Below, piece by piece: positions 9,295-18,397 of a stretch of DNA of 58,114 bases. A model generated the notes under the pieces. The model saw only the letters and a list, made by a program, of their open reading frames with translations. It was not told where the DNA came from and made no database searches. This stretch comes from CAYSSJ01 sp964433675 (lineage in GTDB: Bacteria; Cloacimonadota; Cloacimonadia; Cloacimonadales; TCS61), in contig CAYSSJ010000018.1 in assembly GCA_964433675.1 (NCBI GenBank), forward strand, positions 1 through 58,114. Direction: 5' to 3'. Positions within the stretch are counted from its first letter, which is position 1, and each line of letters opens with the position of its first letter. Made by a program: the position numbers and the translations under genes.

Positions 9295-10656
9295 CTACAA
9301 AATATATTTAGACAGATCTTCGTCCTGAATAATCGCTTCCAGTTTTTTCTGTACCATCGCTTTGGTAATAGTGACTCGTTTTCTTTTCTTTTCGGGTAAG
9401 TCGAAGAGGTAATCTTCCAGAAGTGAATTCATCACGGTATGCAATCTTCTGGCACCAATATCTTCCATCTTGTCATTTGCCATAGCTGCATAGCGGGCAA
9501 TATCTGCGATAGCTTCTTCTTTGAAATAGAGCTTCACATTTTCGGATTGAAACATAGCTATATACTGTTTGGTGAGTGAATTTTTCGGATGAACCAAAAT
9601 TTTCTTCAAATCTTCCATCGACAGACTGCTAAGCTCTTCTCTTATGGGGAATCTACCTTGCAGTTCCGGTATCAAGTCGGAAGGTTTGGACATGGTAAAA
9701 GCGCCAGCAGCTATAAATAGTATATGGGAAGTATCGATCATCCCATGTTTGGTTGGCACATTAGAGCCTTCTACTATCGGCAACAGATCTCTTTGAACTC
9801 CTGATCTGGACACATCTGCACCACTTTGCTGAGAACCTTTGTAAGCTATTTTATCTATCTCATCTATGAAGATGATCCCATCATTTTCCACACGATTAAG
9901 CGCCACCTGTTTTACTCGCTCCTTGTTTACCATTCTATTGGCTTCTTCCTGTTGCAGATAACGATGAGCTTCAGGAACTTTCATCTTCTTTCTTTTCTTA
10001 TCTTTTTTGAATGGGAAGAGATTTGAGATCATTTCGCCCATTTGCAGATCTATGTTTTCCATACCGGTATTGGAGAATATCTCTATTTGCGGTGTTTGTG
10101 AACCTTCTTGTGATACTTCCACCTCTCTGTCATCCAATTCCCCGGCATCGAGTTTATGTTTCATCTTCTCTCTGATTCTTTTATAGCGCTGTTCACGCTC
10201 TTTGCGTTGCTCTTCTGTCTCATTTTTGGGCGCAGATTGTTTGGGATAGAGTATATCGAGTAATCTTTCACGTGCATTTTGATAAGCCGGCTGCTGAACT
10301 TCTTGCATCATTTCAGCACGAACTTGATTGATGGAAACATTCACCAATTCTCTTACCATAGATTCCACATCTCTGCCTACATAGCCGACTTCTGTAAATT
10401 TAGATGCTTCCACTTTCACAAAGGGAGCATTAGCGAGATTAGACAATCTACGAGCGATCTCAGTCTTACCGACACCGGTCGGACCGATGAGGATTATATT
10501 GTTTGGCATGATCTCTTTTTGCAATTCACCTTCGACTTGCTGCCTGCGCCATCTGTTACGCAGTGCGATGGCTACTGCCTTCTTCGCTTTATCTTGTCCG
10601 ATGATATATTTGTCCAATTCATATACGATTGTTCTCGGTGTTAGATTTTTCATCAT
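9295..10656 (-). CDS. hslU: ATP-dependent protease ATPase subunit HslU
   Basis: This AAA+ unfoldase forms hexamers capping the HslV peptidase in the cytoplasm. Walker A GPTGVGKT is at residues 58-65 and Walker B GIIFIDEID is in the middle third. The intermediate (I) domain is the charged insertion between them. The second-region motif LQGRFPIREEL and the C-terminus DLSKYIL are both present; in the family that tail inserts into HslV. Length (453) is normal. The start ATG overlaps the hslV stop by 4 bp (ATGA), with GAGG inside the hslV end, so the two are translationally coupled. The order hslV-hslU is the usual one. Confidence 0.97.
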   Translation of the reverse strand: MMKNLTPRTIVYELDKYIIGQDKAKKAVAIALRNRWRRQQVEGELQKEIMPNNIILIGPTGVGKTEIARRLSNLANAPFVKVEASKFTEVGYVGRDVESMVRELVNVSINQVRAEMMQEVQQPAYQNARERLLDILYPKQSAPKNETEEQRKEREQRYKRIREKMKHKLDAGELDDREVEVSQEGSQTPQIEIFSNTGMENIDLQMGEMISNLFPFKKDKKRKKMKVPEAHRYLQQEEANRMVNKERVKQVALNRVENDGIIFIDEIDKIAYKGSQQSGADVSRSGVQRDLLPIVEGSNVPTKHGMIDTSHILFIAAGAFTMSKPSDLIPELQGRFPIREELSSLSMEDLKKILVHPKNSLTKQYIAMFQSENVKLYFKEEAIADIARYAAMANDKMEDIGARRLHTVMNSLLEDYLFDLPEKKRKRVTITKAMVQKKLEAIIQDEDLSKYIL

Positions 10657-11177
10657 AATTCCTCGATTGTGCAGTTTTGGTTTGTATAGATGCAGATATC
10701 GGCAGCGATCTTAAGTGACTCTGCCACGATCTCTTTTGCACTCATTCTGGTATGATCTTTCAGAGCACGTGCAGCTGACAGAGCATAACTACCACCGGAA
10801 CCGATAGCGATAACATCATCGTCGGGTTCCAATACATCCCCATTGCCGGAAACCAATAGCAACGACTCATTGTCTGCTACAATTATCATAGCTTCCAGTC
10901 GGCGCAGGATTTTGTCCGACCGCCAATCTTTTGCCAATTCTACCGCTGCTCGTTTCAAATTACCTTTATACTCTTTAAGTTTAGCTTCGAATTTTTCGAA
11001 CAGGGTAAAAGAATCTGCTGTAGCTCCGGCGAAACCGGCGATCACATTCCCGTCGTACAATCTTCTAATCTTCTGAGCTGATGCTTTTATCACCGTGTTG
11101 CCCAAAGTTACCTGTCCATCTCCACCGATAGCTATCTTATCTTTTACCTTTACTCCGATAATCGTCGTACCTTGCAT
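10653..11177 (-). CDS. hslV: ATP-dependent protease proteolytic subunit HslV
   Basis: This is a proteasome-beta-type Ntn hydrolase of 174 residues. The N-terminus reads MQGTTIIGVK; removal of three residues would expose the nucleophilic Thr of TTI. Typical family segments are IAIGGDGQVT, AGFAGATADSFTL and AIGSGGSYALSAARAL. It assembles with HslU into the cytoplasmic HslUV protease. It sits between ftsH upstream (21-bp gap) and hslU downstream (4-bp overlap). Confidence 0.97.
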   Translation of the reverse strand: MQGTTIIGVKVKDKIAIGGDGQVTLGNTVIKASAQKIRRLYDGNVIAGFAGATADSFTLFEKFEAKLKEYKGNLKRAAVELAKDWRSDKILRRLEAMIIVADNESLLLVSGNGDVLEPDDDVIAIGSGGSYALSAARALKDHTRMSAKEIVAESLKIAADICIYTNQNCTIEEL

Positions 11178-11198
11178 ATTTTCACCTTTTAAAAAAAT

Positions 11199-13277
11199 CT
11201 AATTTTCATCAGAATGATTTTCGGATCTTTTTTTACTTTCTTGGTTTCGTTCTTTACCTACATCGTCTTCTGTTTTCTTATCTTCTGACTCTTCCGAGTC
11301 ATCATCTGTATTATTCTCTTCCTCTTCAAATTTCAGCTCTTCCTGATCCTGTTTCCCTTTTTTGGAATGTAGTGTATCCATCTTCATCTCTTTGGCTTTT
11401 TCATATTTCTTTTGGATCAGCTCTTTCTCATCCTCTCCAATATTATCCAGAATAATCGTGAAGATATCGTCTACATTCAGAGTTTCTCTTTCCAATAGCT
11501 CTTCTGCCAAGATTTTCAAGAGATCTTTGTGTGATTTCAGGATCTCCTTTGCCGTTGTGTGAGAATTTACAATGATATTGCGCACCTCGCTATCGATCAA
11601 CCTGGCGGTCTCTTCGCTGAAAGTCTCGTGCCGAGTCAGTTCACGCCCCAAAAATACCTGGCTATCATCTTTGCCGACATTCATCGGACCGATCTTATCG
11701 CTCATACCCCACAAGGTAACCATTTTATTAACCAGATCGGTGGTTCTTTGGATATCGTTTGCTGCACCGGTAGAGATCTCATCGAACATGATCTCCTCTG
11801 CAGCTCGACCCCCCATCAAACCGACCAGCATATCCAAAAGATAGCTTTTGGTATAGTTGGTCTTATCCGTTTGTAGAAACTGTGTAGCACCACCGGTAAA
11901 TCCGCGTGGGATAATAGAGACTTTGTGTACAGGTTCGCTTTTGGGTTGGAATACAGAGCAGAGTACATGCCCGATCTCATGATAAGCGGTCACTTTTTTC
12001 TCCTCTTCAGATATAACTCTGCTTTTCTTCGCCTTTCCTAAGGTGATCTTGTCTCGCGCTTCTTCGAAATCTTCCAATTCGATATTCTTCTTGTTCTTTC
12101 TCGCTGCCAAGAGAGCTGCTTCGTTGACCAAATTTGCCAGATCGGCACCGGAAAAGCCGGGAGTACTGCGTGCTATGATAGAGAAATTCACATTTTTATC
12201 TATGGGAAGCTGACGCGTATGAACTTTCAATATCTCAGTTCGTCCTTTGATATCGGGTAAGTCAACCACGATTTGTCTATCGAATCTACCCGGTCGCAAT
12301 AGTGCCGGATCGAGTACATCCGGTCTGTTGGTCGCTGCGATGATGATCACCGAATCGTTCGGTTCAAATCCATCCATCTCTACCAATAGCTGATTCAAGG
12401 TCTGCTCTCTCTCATCATGCCCGCCGCCGAGTCCGCTTCCGCGATGTCTGCCCACTGCATCGATCTCGTCGATGAAAGTGATACAGGGAGCGTTCTTCTT
12501 GGCTTCGGAGAACATGTCTCTTACACGAGAAGCACCGACTCCGACAAACATTTCCACAAAATCCGAACCGCTGATACTATAAAACGGGACCTTCGCTTCG
12601 CCTGCTACTGCTTTTGCCAGCAATGTCTTACCAGTCCCCGGTCTGCCCAATAATAGAACGCCTCGCGGGATCCTGCCACCCAGCTGTTGAAATTTTTTCG
12701 GTGTCTTCAAGAAATCGACGATCTCTTCCAATTCTTCTTTGGCTTCGTTAACACCGGCGACATCTTTGAAAGTGATCTTGGTTTTATCACCTATAGACAA
12801 TCTGGCTTTGCTTTTGCCAAAACTGAATGCCTGAGTAGCTCCACCGCGCATACCCCGAATGATGAACAGCCATAGTCCTATGAGAATTAAAAATGGCAAA
12901 AAGGATAGAATCACAGACCAAAATCTGGAAGGTTCGCTCGATTCTACCGATATACCCAGATTCGATATCTCTTTGACCAGTTCCGGATCTTCATACGGTA
13001 TATGGGTAGTGTATTGATTATCGTTCACATCTGTAAAATGCACATCCCTGCCACGAAATTCCACTTCACTGATCTGGTTGTCTCGTGCCATACTCATAAA
13101 TTCGGAGAATTTGATCTCTGTTACTTCTCGCTCACCCATCCTCGACATTTGGTACATCAGCAGTATGAACAGTATAAGCACTACCCAGAAAGTGATAGAA
13201 TGAGATTTCTTCATCTTGGGTATTTTTTTGTCATTATCTTTGTTTTGATCTGGTTTTTGCGGTTTTTTATTATTCAT
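11199..13277 (-). CDS. ftsH: ATP-dependent zinc metalloprotease FtsH
   Basis: This is a membrane-anchored AAA+ protease that degrades membrane and regulatory proteins. There is a charged N-terminal segment, TM1 at about 28-46, an extracytoplasmic domain, and TM2 at about 122-142. The ATPase domain has Walker A GRPGTGKT (family usually GPPGTGKT), Walker B TFIDEIDAVG and the second region of homology GRFDRQIVVDLPD. The zinc motif is HEIGH at about 431, against the more common HEAGH. The last ~70 residues are an unusually long, highly charged tail rich in Glu, Asp, Ser and Lys. The start overlaps the hpt stop by 8 bp. The family call is secure. Confidence 0.97.
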   Translation of the reverse strand: MNNKKPQKPDQNKDNDKKIPKMKKSHSITFWVVLILFILLMYQMSRMGEREVTEIKFSEFMSMARDNQISEVEFRGRDVHFTDVNDNQYTTHIPYEDPELVKEISNLGISVESSEPSRFWSVILSFLPFLILIGLWLFIIRGMRGGATQAFSFGKSKARLSIGDKTKITFKDVAGVNEAKEELEEIVDFLKTPKKFQQLGGRIPRGVLLLGRPGTGKTLLAKAVAGEAKVPFYSISGSDFVEMFVGVGASRVRDMFSEAKKNAPCITFIDEIDAVGRHRGSGLGGGHDEREQTLNQLLVEMDGFEPNDSVIIIAATNRPDVLDPALLRPGRFDRQIVVDLPDIKGRTEILKVHTRQLPIDKNVNFSIIARSTPGFSGADLANLVNEAALLAARKNKKNIELEDFEEARDKITLGKAKKSRVISEEEKKVTAYHEIGHVLCSVFQPKSEPVHKVSIIPRGFTGGATQFLQTDKTNYTKSYLLDMLVGLMGGRAAEEIMFDEISTGAANDIQRTTDLVNKMVTLWGMSDKIGPMNVGKDDSQVFLGRELTRHETFSEETARLIDSEVRNIIVNSHTTAKEILKSHKDLLKILAEELLERETLNVDDIFTIILDNIGEDEKELIQKKYEKAKEMKMDTLHSKKGKQDQEELKFEEEENNTDDDSEESEDKKTEDDVGKERNQESKKRSENHSDEN

Positions 13278-13809
13278 ATATCTCCCTTTTTAATATGCCA
13301 ATATACGGCAAGTTACGGTATTTCTGAGCATAATCGAGCCCATAACCGACGACGAATTCATTTCCGATCTCAAATCCCAGATAATCGATTTTCAGATCGA
13401 CTTGGTGTGCTTCCGGTTTGTCCAAAAAAGCACATACTTTCACAGAAGCCGGATTATGATTGGCAAAATACCGATACAGGTAATCCAGAGTTAGCCCGGT
13501 ATCCACAATATCTTCTACGATAATGACATGCCTGCCGGTGATATCGGTATCTATATCTTTTTTTATCTGTACTATTCCCGAAGAGGTTGCCTCATCTCCG
13601 TAGCTGGAAACCATCATAAAATCGAGTTCTACCGGTATGCTCATATTCCTTACCAAATCGGAAAGGAAGATAAATGCTCCTTTGAGGATACAGACCAATA
13701 CCGGTGTTTCTCCCTCATAATCAGAGGAAATCCGCTCGCCTAGTTCTCTTACCTGGTTTTGAATCACCTTTTCATCCATTATGATCTTTTCAATCGCTCT
13801 ATTCATCAT
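13270..13809 (-). CDS. hpt: Hypoxanthine phosphoribosyltransferase
   Basis: This purine-salvage enzyme converts hypoxanthine or guanine plus PRPP to IMP or GMP. The PRPP-binding loop is VIIVEDIVDTGLTL, and LVCILKGAFIFLSDL and LDFMMVSSYGD are characteristic. Length is normal (179). It overlaps tilS upstream by 11 bp and ftsH downstream by 8 bp. The tilS-hpt-ftsH order is a widespread conserved arrangement, which supports all three calls. Confidence 0.95.
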   Translation of the reverse strand: MMNRAIEKIIMDEKVIQNQVRELGERISSDYEGETPVLVCILKGAFIFLSDLVRNMSIPVELDFMMVSSYGDEATSSGIVQIKKDIDTDITGRHVIIVEDIVDTGLTLDYLYRYFANHNPASVKVCAFLDKPEAHQVDLKIDYLGFEIGNEFVVGYGLDYAQKYRNLPYIGILKREIYE

Positions 13810-15250
13810 TATCCCTTTTCTTTATTCTCTCGGCAGCCCTCGTTTTGCTCGCCGATATTTTTTCTATTCTGAGCATCAGAATAGTTTTAGTTGCCTTTCC
13901 GATAGCAACTCTATTATCTATTCTCAATCCACCGACCCAGATTATTTTCTGAGCATCAGTAAAGATGAGAATGTTATCTCTCTCAAATTTGGGCACTTTT
14001 TCGTCAATGAAAAAATCTTTCAAACTCTTACTATGCTCCATCCCAAGTGGATGAAACCTGTCTCCCGCTTGACGATAACGCATTGTGATCGGAAATGTGA
14101 CTTTATCATAATCTATATAAGCAGTAGATTCGTCTTCATACAACTTCCGTTTGGAAGGCAATTTTTTCAGCTTCTTCATCCCGATCCGATAATCACCGAA
14201 TGAGATTCGACTGCGAATGTTTTGAACTTCGCGGCTCAGTTCATCGTCCTTCCGTTCAAAAGGATCGATAGTGGAGAAGATGAGAGATTCGTATAGTTTG
14301 AATACCGATATCCCGTGGGGCAGATGAAATTCTTTGCTTCCTTCGGTAGAAAGTAGCGCTTCGATCTCTTCGAAATGATTGTGATAAAAATCTTTCATCG
14401 AACCATTGTTAAGTGTCTTATAAACTTCACGATATAAATAAAACCTGATAACCGGTTTGATTTTTTTTAGATTGTAAACCGAAAGGTTGATTGTATCATC
14501 GCTTTGGGAATTGCGGGTCTTCGATAATCTCCTGATAGCGATATCGTGCAAGATCTCCTCTGCTTCTGCAAACATAGAAGCTGCGCCACTTAGTTTATTT
14601 ACAATTTTCGGATTGAGATTATCTTTTAGCCATGGCAGCAGTTCGTTTCGGATCCTGTTTCTTACAAACGTGTATTCTTGGTTGCTCTTATCTTCACGCC
14701 AAGCTCTGCCGATAGATTCCAAATAAGCGGTGATATCTCGGCGTGAGAAGCAGATAAGCGGATGGATAAGGTTGATAGTTTTGGGAAGGATACCCTTCAA
14801 GCCTGTGATCCCTGCCCCTCTGAAAAAGCGATAGATCATAGTTTCTGCTTGGTCTTCCCGATTATGCCCCAAAGCGATCTTATCGAATTTATACTGGGCG
14901 AGCAGTGTATTGAAATAGTCAAATCTGAGCTCCCGCGCTTTGTTCTCCAAGTTACTTTTTGTTTTTAACTTTGATTTTTTGATAACGATCGGGACATTTT
15001 TCTCGAAACAGATTTTTTTTACATATTCTTCATCCCTATCAGAATCTTCTCCGCGCAGATGATAGTTCACATGTGCAGCGAGGAGTTTCAGATCCATTCT
15101 ACTTCTAAGCTCAACCAAGGCAAACAGCAAGGCGGTGGAATCCGCTCCACCGGATATGCCGAGGATTATCTTATCGCCTCGATGAATCAGTCCATTCTCT
15201 TTGCAGAAAGCAACGAATTTATCATTGAAATCAGATAATTTCATCATCAT
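13799..15250 (-). CDS. tilS: tRNA(Ile)-lysidine synthase TilS
   Basis: TilS modifies C34 of the CAU-anticodon tRNA-Ile to lysidine so that it decodes AUA. The PP-loop ATP pyrophosphatase motif is ISGGADSTALL at about 30-40. LGHNREDQAET and RDITAYLESIGRAWREDKSN are family-typical. The C-terminal TilS domain begins around residue 385 (MRYRQAGDRFHPLGM). It is the first gene of the minus-strand cluster ending with the lipoprotein. Several ATG codons in a row make the exact start uncertain by two residues. Confidence 0.95.
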   Translation of the reverse strand: MMMKLSDFNDKFVAFCKENGLIHRGDKIILGISGGADSTALLFALVELRSRMDLKLLAAHVNYHLRGEDSDRDEEYVKKICFEKNVPIVIKKSKLKTKSNLENKARELRFDYFNTLLAQYKFDKIALGHNREDQAETMIYRFFRGAGITGLKGILPKTINLIHPLICFSRRDITAYLESIGRAWREDKSNQEYTFVRNRIRNELLPWLKDNLNPKIVNKLSGAASMFAEAEEILHDIAIRRLSKTRNSQSDDTINLSVYNLKKIKPVIRFYLYREVYKTLNNGSMKDFYHNHFEEIEALLSTEGSKEFHLPHGISVFKLYESLIFSTIDPFERKDDELSREVQNIRSRISFGDYRIGMKKLKKLPSKRKLYEDESTAYIDYDKVTFPITMRYRQAGDRFHPLGMEHSKSLKDFFIDEKVPKFERDNILIFTDAQKIIWVGGLRIDNRVAIGKATKTILMLRIEKISASKTRAAERIKKRDNDE

Positions 15251-15406
15251 ACTTTTTCTCTTTTCTCATTCTAATTCAACCTATTACCCTCATCTCTACT
15301 TTTTTCATAAACTTATCTCCTTATACATAATTACACTTTGGCAAACAGATTATATTATGTCAAATAAAAAGCTTGTGTAAAAAGTAATTAATTTTTTTTT
15401 TGCAAA

Positions 15407-15412
15407 TATAAT
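15407..15412 (+). promoter_or_regulatory. Putative -10 box for iorAB
   Basis: A perfect TATAAT lies about 25 bp before the iorA start, preceded by a T-rich tract. The SD AGGAAAGGAG follows at about 15420-15430. No good -35 box at normal spacing is visible, so this is tentative. On sequence alone the T-tract could act as an UP-like element. Confidence 0.35.
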
Positions 15413-15436
15413 AATAACATAGGAAAGGAGTAAAAC

Positions 15437-17026
15437 ATGAAAAAATTACTCGTATTGGGTGATGAAGCTTTTGCTCAAGGTGCATTGGATGCAGGGATCT
15501 CCGGCGCATTCGGTTATCCCGGCACACCTTCGACAGAGATCATCGAGTATATCCAAACAAATCAGGAAGCTATAGACCGAGGTGTGAAGAGATGCTGGTC
15601 CGCCAATGAAAAAACCTCAATGGAGGAAGCACTCGGCATGTCTTATGCTGGTAAAAGGTCTATAGTTACAATGAAACATGTCGGTTTGAATGTGGCAGCA
15701 GATCCTTATATGAACTCGGCAATGGTGGGAGCGCATGGTGGCTTGATAGTAGCTGTGGCGGACGATCCCAGTATGCATTCATCCCAAAATGAACAAGATT
15801 CCCGTTTTTACGGTAAATTCGCTATGATACCGGTGGTTGAGCCGACTAATCAGCAAGAAGCTTATGATATGCCACGCTATGCTTTTGAATTGTCAGAGAA
15901 ATACAAAGTGCCGATATTGTTTAGGATTACTACCCGCTTGGCACATTCCCGCTCCGGAATCGAGCGTATGCCGGTGCTAGATGAAAATGAGATGAGCTTG
16001 CCCGAAGATCGCAATCAGTTTATGTTGCTCCCCGCTTTTGCACGCAAAAAGTATAAAAAACTGATAGCAATGCAGGATGATTTCGTTCAGGAATCGGAAA
16101 ACTCACCCTTCAATTCATTTACCGATGGAAAAGACCATTCGCTGGGCATCATCGCTTGTGGACTTGCCTACAATTATCTGATGGAAAACTTCAAAGATAC
16201 TGAATGTCCTTATCCGGTACTGAAGATCAGCCAATATCCACTTCCCAAATCTATGGTAAAAAAACTGACCGGTAAATGCAAGAATATTCTCGTACTCGAA
16301 GAGGGAATGCCTTTGGTAGAAGAGATGATAAAAGGCTATGTAGAAAACAAAGAGTATAAGGTAAAAGGTAGATTAGATGGCACTTTATCTCACGATGGAG
16401 AACTAAACCCGTCTTTGGTACGAAAAGCTTTGGGATTGAAACCACACGAAACCAGACCGATCCCGGAAGTCGTAGCTCCCCGCCCTCCTTCCTTATGTGT
16501 GGGCTGTCCTCATCGTGATGCTTATTATGCTTTGAATGAAGCATTGAAAGAACATGGTCCCGGACATGTCTTCTCCGATATCGGTTGCTATACCCTCGGC
16601 TTCCTACCACCATTTAATTCTATAAACACATGTGTAGATATGGGAGCATCTGTTACGATGGCAGTAGGAGCAGCAGAAGCCGGGTTGTTCCCAGCAGTCG
16701 GTGTGATCGGCGATTCCACTTTTGGACATTCCGGACTCACCGGATTACTTGATGGAGTTTATAGAAACAGTAATGTCGTTATTGTCATCTTGGATAATGA
16801 TACTACTGCTATGACCGGTATGCAGGATTCGGTCGTTACAGATAGGATCGAAGATGTCTGTTCCGGAATCGGAGTGCCATCTGAACATATCCGCCTGCTC
16901 AACCCGTTAAGCAGAAATCATGAAGAAAATGTGAAAATTATTAACGAAGAACTGGCTTATGATGGAGTATCGGTGATAATTTCTCGCCGTCCTTGCATCC
17001 ATGTATATGCCAAGAAAAAAAGATAG
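15437..17026 (+). CDS. iorA: Indolepyruvate ferredoxin oxidoreductase, alpha subunit (lacks C-terminal ferredoxin domain)
   Basis: IorA, with IorB, oxidatively decarboxylates aryl pyruvates from aromatic amino-acid transamination to aryl-acetyl-CoA, reducing ferredoxin. The N-terminal pyrimidine-binding domain shows GYPGTPSTEI and EKTSMEEA. SLCVGCPHRDAYYAL marks the start of the C-terminal thiamine-diphosphate domain, followed by GDSTFGHSGLTGLLDG and ILDNDTTAMTG. The protein stops at IISRRPCIHVYAKKKR after 529 residues. Typical IorA continues for another ~60-90 residues with two 4Fe-4S clusters; that domain is absent and no ferredoxin-like ORF lies downstream. A strong SD and the following iorB support an intact operon. 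It implies amino-acid fermentation. Confidence 0.93.
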   Translation: MKKLLVLGDEAFAQGALDAGISGAFGYPGTPSTEIIEYIQTNQEAIDRGVKRCWSANEKTSMEEALGMSYAGKRSIVTMKHVGLNVAADPYMNSAMVGAHGGLIVAVADDPSMHSSQNEQDSRFYGKFAMIPVVEPTNQQEAYDMPRYAFELSEKYKVPILFRITTRLAHSRSGIERMPVLDENEMSLPEDRNQFMLLPAFARKKYKKLIAMQDDFVQESENSPFNSFTDGKDHSLGIIACGLAYNYLMENFKDTECPYPVLKISQYPLPKSMVKKLTGKCKNILVLEEGMPLVEEMIKGYVENKEYKVKGRLDGTLSHDGELNPSLVRKALGLKPHETRPIPEVVAPRPPSLCVGCPHRDAYYALNEALKEHGPGHVFSDIGCYTLGFLPPFNSINTCVDMGASVTMAVGAAEAGLFPAVGVIGDSTFGHSGLTGLLDGVYRNSNVVIVILDNDTTAMTGMQDSVVTDRIEDVCSGIGVPSEHIRLLNPLSRNHEENVKIINEELAYDGVSVIISRRPCIHVYAKKKR

Positions 17027-17036
17027 GAGGTAGAAA

Positions 17037-17621
17037 ATGAGTAGAAAAGATATAATTCTATCCGGAGTAGGTGGACAAGGCATCCTCACTATAGCAACCG
17101 TGATCGGATATACAGCTTTGGAAAACGGTATGTATCTGAAACAAGCAGAAGTTCATGGCATGTCTCAGCGTGGTGGTGATGTACAGTCTCATCTTAGAAT
17201 ATCCGACAAAGAAATATTCTCCGACCTCATCCCCCATGGTGAAGCTGATATCATCCTCTCAGTCGAACCTATGGAAGCTCTCCGCTATCTGCCCTATCTT
17301 TCCGATAAAGGATGGATGATAACCAATTCCAAACCTTATGAGAATATTCCCAACTACCCCGAATTAGATAACGTACTCGCAGAGATCAAAAACCTTACGA
17401 ATCATATCATCATCGATGCTGATGCAATTGCCAAAGAGATCGGCTCACCCCGCTCTATGAATATAGTTATGCTAGGAGCTGCCGCTCCTTGGCTCGATCT
17501 GGATATCGAAACTATGAAAAAGGGGATCAAAACTATCTTTGCCAGAAAAGGTGAAAAAATAGTGGAGAATAATATCAAAGCTTTTAGAGCCGGACTGGAA
17601 TTTAGTAAAAATAAGCAATGA
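17037..17621 (+). CDS. iorB: Indolepyruvate ferredoxin oxidoreductase, beta subunit
   Basis: This is the gamma-type 2-oxoacid oxidoreductase domain that partners IorA. Key segments are LSGVGGQGILTIATVIG at the N-terminus and AEVHGMSQRGGDVQSHLRIS, both diagnostic. Length (194) is normal. AGGAGG lies 7 bp before the start, and the gap to iorA is only 10 bp. A perfect 10-bp stem hairpin follows the stop codon. Confidence 0.95.
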   Translation: MSRKDIILSGVGGQGILTIATVIGYTALENGMYLKQAEVHGMSQRGGDVQSHLRISDKEIFSDLIPHGEADIILSVEPMEALRYLPYLSDKGWMITNSKPYENIPNYPELDNVLAEIKNLTNHIIIDADAIAKEIGSPRSMNIVMLGAAAPWLDLDIETMKKGIKTIFARKGEKIVENNIKAFRAGLEFSKNKQ

Positions 17622-17628
17622 AATCTAC

Positions 17629-17657
17629 GGGTGAGAGCGTGTAGCTCTCACCCTTTC
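17629..17657 (+). terminator. Intrinsic terminator after iorB
   Basis: The stem GGGTGAGAGC / GCTCTCACCC is a perfect 10 bp with a GTGTA loop and is followed by TTTCTT. It begins 8 bp after the iorB stop and ends only 6 bp before the yfiH start codon, which is unusual. Confidence 0.8.
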
Positions 17658-17659
17658 TT

Positions 17660-18355
17660 ATGGATCCTGCCAACGTAATCTCAGATAGATTTCCCAACCT
17701 GATCGTCCATTTCGGAGATAGCTCATCTGAATACAACCAAAATGAGACCAAGCCGGTTAATGTATTTGATAAAGTGATAGATCCGAAAGACATGGTTTTT
17801 GCTCAGCAGGTACATCAAGATCATATCCATCTGTTACAAAAGGAAGATATGGGTGCCGGCATCACGAAAAAGCCTATCCCCGCCACCGATGCTTTCATCT
17901 GTGATATTAGCGGAATATTCCCGGCAATAGTAACTGCCGATTGTGTACCTGTATTGATATATGATTTTGAAAAACAAGTGGTTGCAGCGGTTCATTCCGG
18001 CAGAGTTGGTACCATGAAAGCAATCACTCAACAAACTATCAACATGATGCAAACACATTTCGGCAGCAGCTCATATAATCTTGTCATACTGATAGGACCG
18101 GCTATTTGTGCCGCACATTATCCGGTAGATAAAAATACTTTCGAAAAATACGTATCTGCTACCCAAAGTGAACAAAATTTCCCATTTATCGATCTGAAAA
18201 AGACAATTCATCATCAAATTCGCTCCACCGGAGTTCCTGCTGAAAATATACTCTCCTCCGATATTTGTACTTACCATGATCAGCAGTATTTTTCTTATCG
18301 ACGGGAGAGGACGAAAAGCAGGCAGATATCGCTGATCGGAATGCTGAAAAAATGA
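17660..18355 (+). CDS. YfiH/laccase-domain (DUF152) protein, purine nucleoside-active multicopper-like fold
   Basis: This is a 231-residue YfiH-family protein. The likely metal ligands are present: His in QQVHQDHIHLL, Cys in TADCVPVLIYD and His in AAVHSGRVGT. GPAICAAHYPV and FSYRRERTKSRQ complete the family pattern. The usual HAGWRGT reads HSGRVGT here. Characterised relatives cleave or deaminate purine nucleosides, and some were called polyphenol oxidases. The ATG at 17660 has no visible Shine-Dalgarno because the upstream sequence is the iorB terminator stem. The start is therefore less certain, although the family normally needs this N-terminal part. The stop codon lies inside the terminator serving the next, convergent gene. 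Confidence 0.85.
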   Translation: MDPANVISDRFPNLIVHFGDSSSEYNQNETKPVNVFDKVIDPKDMVFAQQVHQDHIHLLQKEDMGAGITKKPIPATDAFICDISGIFPAIVTADCVPVLIYDFEKQVVAAVHSGRVGTMKAITQQTINMMQTHFGSSSYNLVILIGPAICAAHYPVDKNTFEKYVSATQSEQNFPFIDLKKTIHHQIRSTGVPAENILSSDICTYHDQQYFSYRRERTKSRQISLIGMLKK

Positions 18356-18382
18356 AAGCTCCCTCATAGAGAAGGAGCTTTC
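18354..18382 (-). terminator. Intrinsic terminator for the minus-strand secreted-protein cluster
   Basis: A perfect 9-bp stem (GAAAGCTCC / GGAGCTTTC) is followed, on the minus strand, by ATTTTTTC. It lies 16 bp after the stop of the propeller gene at 18398 and overlaps the yfiH stop codon, so two convergent genes share it. Confidence 0.75.
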
Positions 18383-18397
18383 GATAAAATCTCGATA

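Noticed and set aside
15276..15308. 10-codon ORF (MKKVEMRVIG) with AGGAG upstream, before tilS
   Set aside because: Too short to separate from chance, not coupled to tilS (26-bp gap) and without attenuator-like hairpins.
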